Positions 1 through 6,583 of a stretch of DNA of 16,326 bases are shown in pieces (positions within the stretch are counted from its first letter, which is position 1; every line of letters starts with the position of its first letter). Position numbers and translations under genes: made by a program. This stretch comes from Spirochaetaceae bacterium (GTDB taxonomy: Bacteria > Spirochaetota > Spirochaetia > Treponematales > Breznakiellaceae): assembly GCA_031258625.1 (NCBI GenBank), contig JAIRMO010000144.1:1-16326 (forward strand). The letters run 5' to 3'. Under the pieces are notes generated by a model. The model did no database searches and had not been told where the DNA came from. It worked only from the letters and a program-made list of their open reading frames with translations.

Positions 1-1
1 C

Positions 2-1471
2 CACAAGATCGGCGCCGTGGCCATCCCCGCCACCCATCTGCTCACCGCCAAAGATATTGTCTACCGCTGCGAGGCGGCGGATGTGAAGGGGATTATCTGT
101 GTGGATGAACCTGAGCTTATGTTCAGGGTGGACGAAGCTGAAGCCAAGATGGAACGGGATTCGGCGTCCGAGGGGGACAGCGTCCTGGCTTACAAGGCCT
201 TTGTCCGCTCGGCGCATACCCCCCCGGAAGAGCGGCCCGCGGAAAAGGCCGCCGAACTCTTTTGCCGGCGCGTGGGCGGTCCCGGCTATTCGGAAAAAGA
301 TGCGGGCGGCCTTGTGCCCTGGACCGATTTTTCCGCCTTGCTGAAGGCGGCGTCCCCGGATTTCAAGCGGCCTCCCCAGGTCAACACCAACGACGACATC
401 ATGCTCCTCTACTTTACCTCAGGCACCACGGGCATGCCCAAGATGGTCCGCCATGACTGGGCCTATCCCCTGGGGCATATCCTCACCGCCAAATACTGGC
501 TTTGCGGTGAGGAGGGGGGGCTCCACCTGACCGTGGCGGATACCGGCTGGGCCAAGGCCGCCTGGGGGAAATTTTACGGCCAGTGGATCTGCGGCGCGAC
601 GATTTTTGTCTACGACTATGACCGGTTTGTCCCCGCGGCCATGCTGGAAATAATCAGCAAATACCGGGTTACCACCTTTTGCGCCCCCCCCACCATTTAC
701 CGTTTTTTTATCAAAGAGGATCTTTCCCGTTATGATTTTTCCGCCCTGAAGCATTGTTCCGTGGCGGGGGAGCCCCTGAACCCGGAGATATACGAACAAT
801 TTTTAAGCGCCACCGGGCTCCGGCTCCGGGAAGCCTACGGCCAGACGGAACTCACCGTAACCATGGCCACCTACCCCTGGCTGGAACCAAAACCGGGTTC
901 CATGGGGAAGCCCTCTCCGGGGTATGATATCGATCTTATCCGGGAAGACGGTTCTTCCTGCGACATGGGAGAGGAGGGACAGATCGTGATCCGTACCGGG
1001 GCGCGGAAGCCCCCGGGGATATTCGGCGGGTATTACCGGGACGATGCCCTGACCGCCAGTGTCTGGCACGATGACATATATTACACCGGGGACATGGCCT
1101 GGCGGGATGAGGACGGTTATTACTGGTTTGTAGGCCGGGCGGACGACGTGATCAAAAGTTCCGGTTACCGGATCGGCCCCTTTGAAGTGGAAAGCGCCCT
1201 TTTGGAACACCCGTCGGTCCTGGAATGCGCCGTAACCGGGGTTCCCGATCCCGACCGGGGTACGGTGGTCAAGGCCACGGTGGTTCTTGCCAAAGACTGG
1301 GTACCCTCGGAGGAACTCAAGCTGGAACTCCAGAACCACGTCAAAAAAACCACCGCCCCCTATAAATACCCCCGGATCGTGGAATTTGTTACCGAACTTC
1401 CCAAGACCATCAGCGGCAAGATCCGCCGGGTCCAGATTCGGGAGGAGGACGGTGGGCTGCCGGCGCTTTAA
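2..1471 (+). CDS. AMP-forming acyl-CoA synthetase, 5'-truncated by window edge
   Basis: An ANL-superfamily enzyme that should activate a carboxylic acid to its acyl-adenylate and then to acyl-CoA, in the cytoplasm. The frame is already open at base 2 (HKIGAV...), so the GTG at 17 is internal and the true start lies outside the window. Visible motifs in order: the Ser/Thr/Gly phosphate loop [11 protein letters not shown] (about 410-442), EAYGQTE (about 830-850), the [20 protein letters not shown] hinge block (about 1078-1137), and the C-terminal [10 protein letters not shown] with its catalytic lysine (about 1400-1430). The internal stretch [10 protein letters not shown] and the overall style resemble medium-chain or acetyl/acyl-CoA synthetases of the ACSM type. 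Chain length cannot be read from the sequence. Stop TAA at 1469-1471. No gene follows in the same transcription unit before the citrate synthase promoter. Confidence 0.9.
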   Translation, partial: HKIGAVAIPATHLLTAKDIVYRCEAADVKGIICVDEPELMFRVDEAEAKMERDSASEGDSVLAYKAFVRSAHTPPEERPAEKAAELFCRRVGGPGYSEKDAGGLVPWTDFSALLKAASPDFKRPPQVNTNDDIMLLYFTSGTTGMPKMVRHDWAYPLGHILTAKYWLCGEEGGLHLTVADTGWAKAAWGKFYGQWICGATIFVYDYDRFVPAAMLEIISKYRVTTFCAPPTIYRFFIKEDLSRYDFSALKHCSVAGEPLNPEIYEQFLSATGLRLREAYGQTELTVTMATYPWLEPKPGSMGKPSPGYDIDLIREDGSSCDMGEEGQIVIRTGARKPPGIFGGYYRDDALTASVWHDDIYYTGDMAWRDEDGYYWFVGRADDVIKSSGYRIGPFEVESALLEHPSVLECAVTGVPDPDRGTVVKATVVLAKDWVPSEELKLELQNHVKKTTAPYKYPRIVEFVTELPKTISGKIRRVQIREEDGGLPAL

Positions 1472-1491
1472 CCCGGGCCGGTTCCGGACGG

Positions 1492-1545
1492 GGCGGCGGG
1501 TGTTCCGGTGAGGCAGTCGCACCGGACCTCCGTTACGGCGCCGCC
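1492..1545 (+). terminator. nested stem-loop 3' of the acyl-CoA synthetase
   Basis: Outer arms GGCGGCG (1492-1498) and CGCCGCC (1539-1545) enclose an inner hairpin TCCGGTG (1504-1510) / CACCGGA (1520-1526) with a 9-nt loop. It starts 21 bases after the stop codon. There is no T-run behind it, so it could be a weak or factor-assisted terminator or a 3' mRNA stabiliser rather than a classical intrinsic terminator. Confidence 0.4.
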
Positions 1546-1689
1546 CTTAAATCGGTTCCCAATTTGTACTAATACCCTGAGTCAAACACCTCATTGGTTT
1601 TAGCATAACCGCGGCCCGAGAAGCCTATTGCCGGATCGCCGGTCCGCAATGTCCGGGGGTAAGCGGCGGCCTGAACGGCCCCCGCTTGC

Positions 1690-1718
1690 TTGTATAAACA
1701 TTCATTTCATGATATATT
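1690..1718 (+). promoter_or_regulatory. candidate sigma-70 promoter of citrate synthase
   Basis: TTGTAT (1690-1695), 17-nt spacer, TATATT (1713-1718) in an A/T-rich patch that stands out from the GC-rich surroundings. The predicted transcript would start near 1725, leaving a leader of about 20 nt that carries GGAGG (1736-1740) four bases before the ATG at 1745. TTGTATAAA occurs twice here (starting at 1690 and 1720), so an overlapping alternative promoter or a regulator half-site pair is possible. Confidence 0.5.
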
Positions 1719-1744
1719 TTTGTATAAATATGCGCGGAGGTCCT

Positions 1745-3082
1745 ATGAGTGACACGAGGGAATTTTTATCAACAATATCGGGGAACGATTATATTGATTC
1801 CTCATTATATAGCAGATTTAACGTAAAACGAGGGCTCAGGAACACCGACGGGACCGGGGTCCTGGTGGGGCTTACCCGGATTGGGGATGTCCATGGGTAC
1901 ATCATGGATGAGGGGGAAAAGGTTCCGGTGGAGGGCAAACTGTATTACCGGGGCATTGACGTGGAGCATATCATCGCCGCCGCCGCCGGGGAGGGCCGTT
2001 TTAGTTTTGAGGAAACGGTCTACCTCCTCATGTTTGGCGTCCTTCCCTCCCGGGAACAGTTGGAAAAATTCTGTACCCTCATGGGGGAAACCCGGAGTTT
2101 ACCGGATAATTTTGCGGAAGATTCCATCATGAAGGCCCCTTCCCGGGATATTATGAACAAACTCGGCCGTTCGGTATTGACCCTCTACTCCTATGACGCC
2201 GACCCTGACAACCTGTCCCCGGAAAACGTACTCCGCCAGTGTATAGAGCTTATCGCCCGGTTTCCAACCATTGCGGCCTATTCGTATATGGCAAAAAAAC
2301 ACTACTACGACCACGAAAGCCTCATCATTCACCAGCCCGCTTCTTCCTGTCAGAGCGCCGAGACCATCCTGTCCCTCATCAGGCCGGATCAGCAGTTTAC
2401 CCGGCTGGAAGCGGAAATTCTCGATCTGGCCCTGACCCTCCACGCGGAACACGGCGGGGGAAACAATTCGACCTTCGCGGTTCACCTGGTATCCTCCGCG
2501 GCTACCGACACCTACGCCGCCATTACCGCGGGGATCAACTCCCTCAAGGGGTTTAAACACGGGGGAGCCAATATCAAGGTCATGGGGATGATGGAGGATA
2601 TTAAACAGGGGGTAAAACAATGGGATAATCCGGGGGAGGTGGCGGATTACCTGGAACGGATCCTCAAGGGGGAGGTTTACGATCATTCCGGCCTTATCTA
2701 CGGCCAGGGCCACGCGGTGTATACCAAATCGGATCCCCGGGCGGTGTTGCTGCGGAACAAGGCGGCGGTTTTGGCGGAGAAAAAAAATCTGACGGATGAA
2801 TTTAACCTCTACCGTTTGATCGAAGCCCTTTCCCCGGAGATTTTCAAAAAAATCAAGGGTTCCGAAAAACACATCTGCGCCAATGTGGATTTTTACTCCG
2901 GTTTTGTTTATAAATTGTTGGGGATCCCCGCGGAATTATACACCCCCCTTTTCGCGGTAAGCCGGGTGGCGGGGTGGTGCGCCCACCGGCTGGAAGAGAT
3001 CATCTCCGGCAACCGGATCATCCGGCCCGCCTATAAGTGCGTTCAGCCCCGGTTGGCCTATATTCCCCTGGAAAAACGTTGA
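1745..3082 (+). CDS. gltA: citrate synthase
   Basis: Condenses oxaloacetate with acetyl-CoA to citrate; 445 aa, normal for the family. The three catalytic residues are visible: His236 in AEHGGGNNS, His272 in KHGGAN and Asp382 in VDFYSG. The family block GHAVYTKSDPRA lies at 322-333 and the C-terminal RVAGWCAHRLEE at 407-418. The HGGGNNSTFA form of the first histidine block is the type often found in Clostridia and Bacteroidetes; 2-methylcitrate synthase activity cannot be excluded. I chose ATG 1745 because it has GGAGG four bases upstream. The longer in-frame TTG at 1628 lies before the predicted promoter and adds a non-family 39-residue tail. It is monocistronic, with its own promoter and a strong terminator after it. 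No other citrate-cycle gene is in the window, so it may serve glutamate synthesis. Confidence 0.93.
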   Translation: MSDTREFLSTISGNDYIDSSLYSRFNVKRGLRNTDGTGVLVGLTRIGDVHGYIMDEGEKVPVEGKLYYRGIDVEHIIAAAAGEGRFSFEETVYLLMFGVLPSREQLEKFCTLMGETRSLPDNFAEDSIMKAPSRDIMNKLGRSVLTLYSYDADPDNLSPENVLRQCIELIARFPTIAAYSYMAKKHYYDHESLIIHQPASSCQSAETILSLIRPDQQFTRLEAEILDLALTLHAEHGGGNNSTFAVHLVSSAATDTYAAITAGINSLKGFKHGGANIKVMGMMEDIKQGVKQWDNPGEVADYLERILKGEVYDHSGLIYGQGHAVYTKSDPRAVLLRNKAAVLAEKKNLTDEFNLYRLIEALSPEIFKKIKGSEKHICANVDFYSGFVYKLLGIPAELYTPLFAVSRVAGWCAHRLEEIISGNRIIRPAYKCVQPRLAYIPLEKR

Positions 3083-3120
3083 GGATTAGGGGGAATTGCT
3101 GTCCGATTCCGTCCCGGGTA

Positions 3121-3171
3121 TAAAAAACCGGGGCTGTTCTTCTTGAGGAACAACCCCGGCGCCTCCTTTTT
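3121..3171. terminator. bidirectional intrinsic terminator
   Basis: A stem of CCGGGG plus TGTTC against GGAACA plus CCCCGG (3128-3159, one internal mismatch) has T5 after it on the + strand (3167-3171). On the - strand it is followed by six T's (A run 3122-3127). It therefore ends both the citrate synthase transcript and the converging EF-G-like transcript. The rest of the 3083-3243 gap holds nothing else I recognise. Confidence 0.8.
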
Positions 3172-3243
3172 ACGGCGGTTTAATCAGTTTCCTGCCGCCG
3201 GCTTAAGTTCTTCAAAATTCACCTTCCGGGGTTATCCTGCCGG

Positions 3244-5328
3244 TCATTCTTCCGCCTCCTGCACCCGGAATGCCTGGGCCGTCTTGATCACGTCTTCGGC
3301 GATCTTCCCGGAGATGGGGGCGTAGTGGTCGAATTCAACGCTGAAAGACCCGGTGCCGCTGGTGATGGACCGTAAATCTATGGAATACCGTAGCAACTCC
3401 GCCTGGGGGACCTGGGCTTTGATCTCCTCAATCCCCCCCCCGACCGAGGCTTGCCCCTGGATTTTCCCCCGTTTCCCCGACAGGTCGGACATCACATCCC
3501 CCAGGTATTTATCCTCCACAAAGACCGTCAGGTTCATGATCGGCTCCAGGAGGGTGGGGGATGCCTGGCGCATGGCTTCCCGGAAAGCGTTCCGGGCGGC
3601 TAATTTAAAGGCCAATTCCGAGGAATCCACCGGGTGGTATTTCCCGTCCACCACCTTGACCTCCACATCCACCACGGGATACCCCGCCATGGTCCCGGCG
3701 GCCATCCCCTCCAGAACCCCCTTCTCAACCCCGGGGATGTAGTTTTTCGGTATGGCCCCGCCGAAAATGGCGTTGATAAACTGGTAGTTTTCCCCCCGGG
3801 GCAGGGGGGCGATTTCCAGAAGCACCTTTCCGTACTGGCCGTGGCCGCCGGTTTGTTTTTTATGGGTGTATTCGGCCCCGGCCTTTTTGGTGATCGTTTC
3901 CCGGTAGGCCACATGGGGCACATGGGTTTCCACCTCAATTTTTTGGTTCTGTTTGATCTTGTCCAGAATGATATTTACCTGGAGTTCCCCCATGCCGGAG
4001 ATCACCGTTTCCCTGGTTTCCGTGTTATACTGATACCGGAAGGTCTTATCCTCTTCGGCGGCCCGGACGAGGAATTCCCCGAGTTTGTCATCGTCCTTTT
4101 TCGCGGCGGCGTTAACCGCCACGGAATGGACCGGTTCGGGGAGCCGAAGGTGTACAAAGTTGACGCCCCCGCCGATGTCCGAGAGGGTGTCGTTGGTTTT
4201 AAGGGTGGTGGATTTGGAGATGATCCCCACGTCCCCCGCGTAAAGTTCCCGGACTTCCTCAAGTTTTTTACCCTGACAGGTGTAGATCTTGCCTATCCGT
4301 TCCTTTTTGTTCTCCGAAACGTTTTGGGCCTCGGTTTCCGCGGCGAGTTTGCCCCGGATCACCTTGATCCAGGAGAGTTTCCCCGAAAATTGGTCGTAAC
4401 TGGTCTTAATCACCAGGGCGGCCAGGGGTTTATCCGGATCTATGGGGATGTCCTTGTGGGTTCCGTCCTCCTCCAGGGAAACATCCCGGGCTGTTTTGGG
4501 ATTGGGGCCTATATCGGCGATAAAATCCAGCAGGGGGATGAGGCCGGAATTTTTTACGGCCACCCCGGCAAAGGCGGGGACGAATTTATGTTCCGCCAGG
4601 GCTTCAATTAACCCCCGGTACATTTCTTCGGCATCCAGGGAACCCTTGTCGATGTACTTCTCCATGAGGGAATCGTCCCCCTCCGCGGCGGCCTCAATCA
4701 GCCGTTCCCGGGCGGCGGCGGCGGCGGCGGCATATTCCGCGGGGACGGCCCCCTCCTTTTCCGGGACATCCCCCTGGGCAAAGTAGGCCTTTTCGTTGAG
4801 GATGTCGATAACCCCCTGGTAGGAGGCCCCGCTTCCCATGGGGATGGTGATGGGCACCGGGGTAATTTTGAATTTTTCCCGGATATCATCCAAGGCGCTT
4901 TGATAATTCCCCCGTTCATCGTCCAATTTAGTAATAAAAACCCCCCGAGGTTTTTCCCGCCCTTCCAGGTTCCGCCAGAGTTTGATGGTTTCGATCTGGA
5001 CCCCCGCGCGGCCGTCCACGGTAAGGAGGACGAACTCCGAGGCCCGGAAACTCAGGATCACGTCCCCTATAAAATCCGAAGAACCGGGGGTGTCCAAGAG
5101 GTTGATCTTCTTCCCGTTTCGCTCAATATGAGCTAAGGCGGCATGGATGGAAATTTTCCGTTCAATCTCTTCGGGACTGGAATCCCCAACGGTTTTCCCC
5201 GATTCTACGGTCTCCGCCCTGGGAATGGCCCCTCCGGCAAAAAGGAGCCGTTCAAACAAGGTCGTTTTTCCGGTCCCACCATGACCGGCGATGGATACGT
5301 TTTTTATCAAATCCGTGGTGTAACTCAT
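3244..5328 (-). CDS. fusA2: EF-G-like translational GTPase (FusA2-type paralogue)
   Basis: 694 aa with the full EF-G domain layout: G domain, domain II, then the domain III-V region (e.g. THKKQTGGHGQYGKV and the C-terminal ALLEPIMNLTVFVEDKYLGDVMSDLSGKRGKI-like block, given here only in outline). The G motifs differ from canonical EF-G. G1 is GHGGTGKT (15-22), switch I reads RKISI instead of RGITI, G3 is DTPGSSDF (79-86) where DTPGHVDF is usual, and G4 is TKLD (133-136) for NKMD. Loss of the G3 histidine is typical of the bacterial EF-G-like subgroup whose members are not thought to be the main translocase. Start ATG 5328 has AAGGAG (5342-5337) eight bases upstream. It is monocistronic, diverges from the coiled-coil gene, and ends at the shared terminator. 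Its role is probably translation-related (ribosome release or stress); the true fusA should lie elsewhere. Confidence 0.85.
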   Translation of the reverse strand: MSYTTDLIKNVSIAGHGGTGKTTLFERLLFAGGAIPRAETVESGKTVGDSSPEEIERKISIHAALAHIERNGKKINLLDTPGSSDFIGDVILSFRASEFVLLTVDGRAGVQIETIKLWRNLEGREKPRGVFITKLDDERGNYQSALDDIREKFKITPVPITIPMGSGASYQGVIDILNEKAYFAQGDVPEKEGAVPAEYAAAAAAARERLIEAAAEGDDSLMEKYIDKGSLDAEEMYRGLIEALAEHKFVPAFAGVAVKNSGLIPLLDFIADIGPNPKTARDVSLEEDGTHKDIPIDPDKPLAALVIKTSYDQFSGKLSWIKVIRGKLAAETEAQNVSENKKERIGKIYTCQGKKLEEVRELYAGDVGIISKSTTLKTNDTLSDIGGGVNFVHLRLPEPVHSVAVNAAAKKDDDKLGEFLVRAAEEDKTFRYQYNTETRETVISGMGELQVNIILDKIKQNQKIEVETHVPHVAYRETITKKAGAEYTHKKQTGGHGQYGKVLLEIAPLPRGENYQFINAIFGGAIPKNYIPGVEKGVLEGMAAGTMAGYPVVDVEVKVVDGKYHPVDSSELAFKLAARNAFREAMRQASPTLLEPIMNLTVFVEDKYLGDVMSDLSGKRGKIQGQASVGGGIEEIKAQVPQAELLRYSIDLRSITSGTGSFSVEFDHYAPISGKIAEDVIKTAQAFRVQEAEE

Positions 5329-5363
5329 TGCAGCTTCTCCTTGAAGTACAATCCTTTGAGGTG

Positions 5364-5386
5364 TTTCAAAATCGTATGTTTTGAAA
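5364..5386 (-). promoter_or_regulatory. inverted repeat in the leader of the EF-G-like gene
   Basis: Perfect 8-bp arms TTTCAAAA (5364-5371) and TTTTGAAA (5379-5386) around a 7-nt spacer. An outer GAGG (5358-5361) / CCTC (5390-5393) could extend the stem. It lies within the predicted 5' untranslated region of the EF-G-like mRNA, upstream of its ribosome binding site, so it could be an operator for a dimeric repressor or an RNA hairpin. Confidence 0.45.
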
Positions 5387-5410
5387 GATCCTCCTACTTT
5401 ACCTATGAAT

Positions 5411-5439
5411 ATGATGGAACGGTCTTACCGGATTGTCAA
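5411..5439 (-). promoter_or_regulatory. candidate promoter of the EF-G-like gene
   Basis: On the minus strand, a perfect TTGACA (5439-5434), a 17-nt spacer and CATCAT (5416-5411, four of six matches). Transcription would start near 5404, giving a leader of about 75 nt that contains the inverted repeat at 5364-5386. Confidence 0.4.
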
Positions 5440-5461
5440 GAAAAATACCTTTGTTTATAGT
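5433..5461 (+). promoter_or_regulatory. candidate promoter of the coiled-coil gene and parE
   Basis: TTGTCA (5433-5438), 17-nt spacer, TATAGT (5456-5461): five of six matches in both boxes at ideal spacing. The -35 box overlaps the opposite-strand TTGACA almost base for base, because TTGTCAA read backwards is TTGACAA. The start site expected about seven bases past the -10 box falls on the ATG at 5468. Confidence 0.55.
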
Positions 5462-5467
5462 AAAAGT

Positions 5468-6583
5468 ATGGAAGAAAAGAAAAAAAATATCAAGGAGTTG
5501 AAACAAAAACGGCAAGAGGAATTTCTTTCGGTCAATCTGATGCTGGAAGATCTGGGGGAAGCCCTGTTGTCCCGGGTGGAGGCCGGGGAAGGGGACGCCG
5601 GGGAATATGCCCGGGAATACCACCGGATCCAACAGGAAATAGCCGATTCCGAAGGGCTTATTTCCACTATAAAAGAGGATGTCCTCCGGTTAAAGCAGGC
5701 CGAGGAAGCCCTGGCCCTCAACGAAAAGGCCCTCTTAAAGGTCAAAGAGGACCTGGAACAGCGTTATACCGGCCTGGGGGAACGGCTCCTGGAGGACGGG
5801 GCCTATGGGGAATTTACCGAGCCCTCCTATAGGCGGCAGTTCGACGCCCTGGAGGACAAGGTTAAATCCCTGGAAGACCGCATGGAGGCCCTGGCGGCAA
5901 GGGCGCCGGCCAATCCGCTTGTCCAACTGGGTAGAAAGACCCAGTCCATGCTGTTCCGCGCTTCCCTGGAGAAAAGCTATTCCGGGATGAGGCGGATTTA
6001 CGAAGCCGCGGGGGAAAATTTTGCCTCCCGGGAGGACGGCGGGCCGAATCCCGGCGGGGAGCTTGACCAGGCCCTGGAGGAAATCGGGGAACTGCGGAAA
6101 CAGGCCGGGGATCTGCGGGCCGAGGGGGACCGGCGGCGGGAGGAACGGCGGGAAATTGCCGATTCCCTTAATGTTCAGGGGGGACCGGTAAAGCGGGTAG
6201 GAGCCCTGGAAAAAGGGATAAGCCGATTAAAAGACGAGCGCCGGACCGTATACGGTAAATACGGGGAATTTGCCCGGGAAAAAGCCCGGAACGGCGAATG
6301 GGACGCGGTTTTTAATCAGGACGACCGGCTGCTCCTCCAAAAAATAGAAGAAACCCGGAAATGTATCGGGGATATCGAGACCCGGATTGAAAAAATTCAG
6401 GCTTCCCTGGCCATTGACGAAGAACGGGGAGCCATTGTAAAGATGAAAAAGGCCGTTTCGGATCACCGCGTCCGGATCGCCGCGGCGGAAAAAGCCATTG
6501 GGGATCTGGAAGAAGGGATCCGAAAGGCGGAACAGCGTATTGAGGAGTTGAAACAGATAGAGGCTTATGGCAATAAAAACTGA
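5468..6583 (+). CDS. coiled-coil protein of unknown function, upstream of parE
   Basis: I do not recognise the family. 371 aa, almost entirely charged heptad-like sequence rich in E, K, R, L and A with very few aromatic residues. It has long predicted helical stretches over the first 100 residues and over roughly the last 120, separated by a more mixed middle with RKTQSMLFRASLEKSYSGM. No signal peptide or membrane segment, so it is probably cytoplasmic. ATG 5468 is preferred over in-frame ATGs further upstream because those precede the predicted promoter. There is no clear Shine-Dalgarno before 5468, and the predicted transcript start coincides with it. Its 3' end overlaps the parE start by 17 bases in another frame, implying co-transcription and translational coupling. 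A structural or partitioning role beside topoisomerase IV is a guess from position only. Confidence 0.75.
   Translation: MEEKKKNIKELKQKRQEEFLSVNLMLEDLGEALLSRVEAGEGDAGEYAREYHRIQQEIADSEGLISTIKEDVLRLKQAEEALALNEKALLKVKEDLEQRYTGLGERLLEDGAYGEFTEPSYRRQFDALEDKVKSLEDRMEALAARAPANPLVQLGRKTQSMLFRASLEKSYSGMRRIYEAAGENFASREDGGPNPGGELDQALEEIGELRKQAGDLRAEGDRRREERREIADSLNVQGGPVKRVGALEKGISRLKDERRTVYGKYGEFAREKARNGEWDAVFNQDDRLLLQKIEETRKCIGDIETRIEKIQASLAIDEERGAIVKMKKAVSDHRVRIAAAEKAIGDLEEGIRKAEQRIEELKQIEAYGNKN

Noticed and set aside
1628..1744. A TTG start giving citrate synthase 39 more residues
   Set aside because: The extension lies before the predicted promoter, is not family-like, and ATG 1745 has a good ribosome binding site.
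2099..2872. A 257-codon minus-strand frame inside citrate synthase
   Set aside because: Antisense shadow of a gene with all catalytic residues in place.
3634..4611. A 325-codon frame on the plus strand inside the EF-G-like gene
   Set aside because: Shadow of the conserved EF-G frame; composition is Gly/Phe/Pro-rich and no motif is visible.
4696..4740. A GGCGGCGGC-like trinucleotide run considered as a microsatellite
   Set aside because: It encodes an alanine stretch in the EF-G-like protein (AEYAAAAAAA), ordinary for this base composition.
5381..5467. An upstream in-frame start for the coiled-coil protein
   Set aside because: These codons overlap both promoters and the leader of the divergent gene and have no Shine-Dalgarno.
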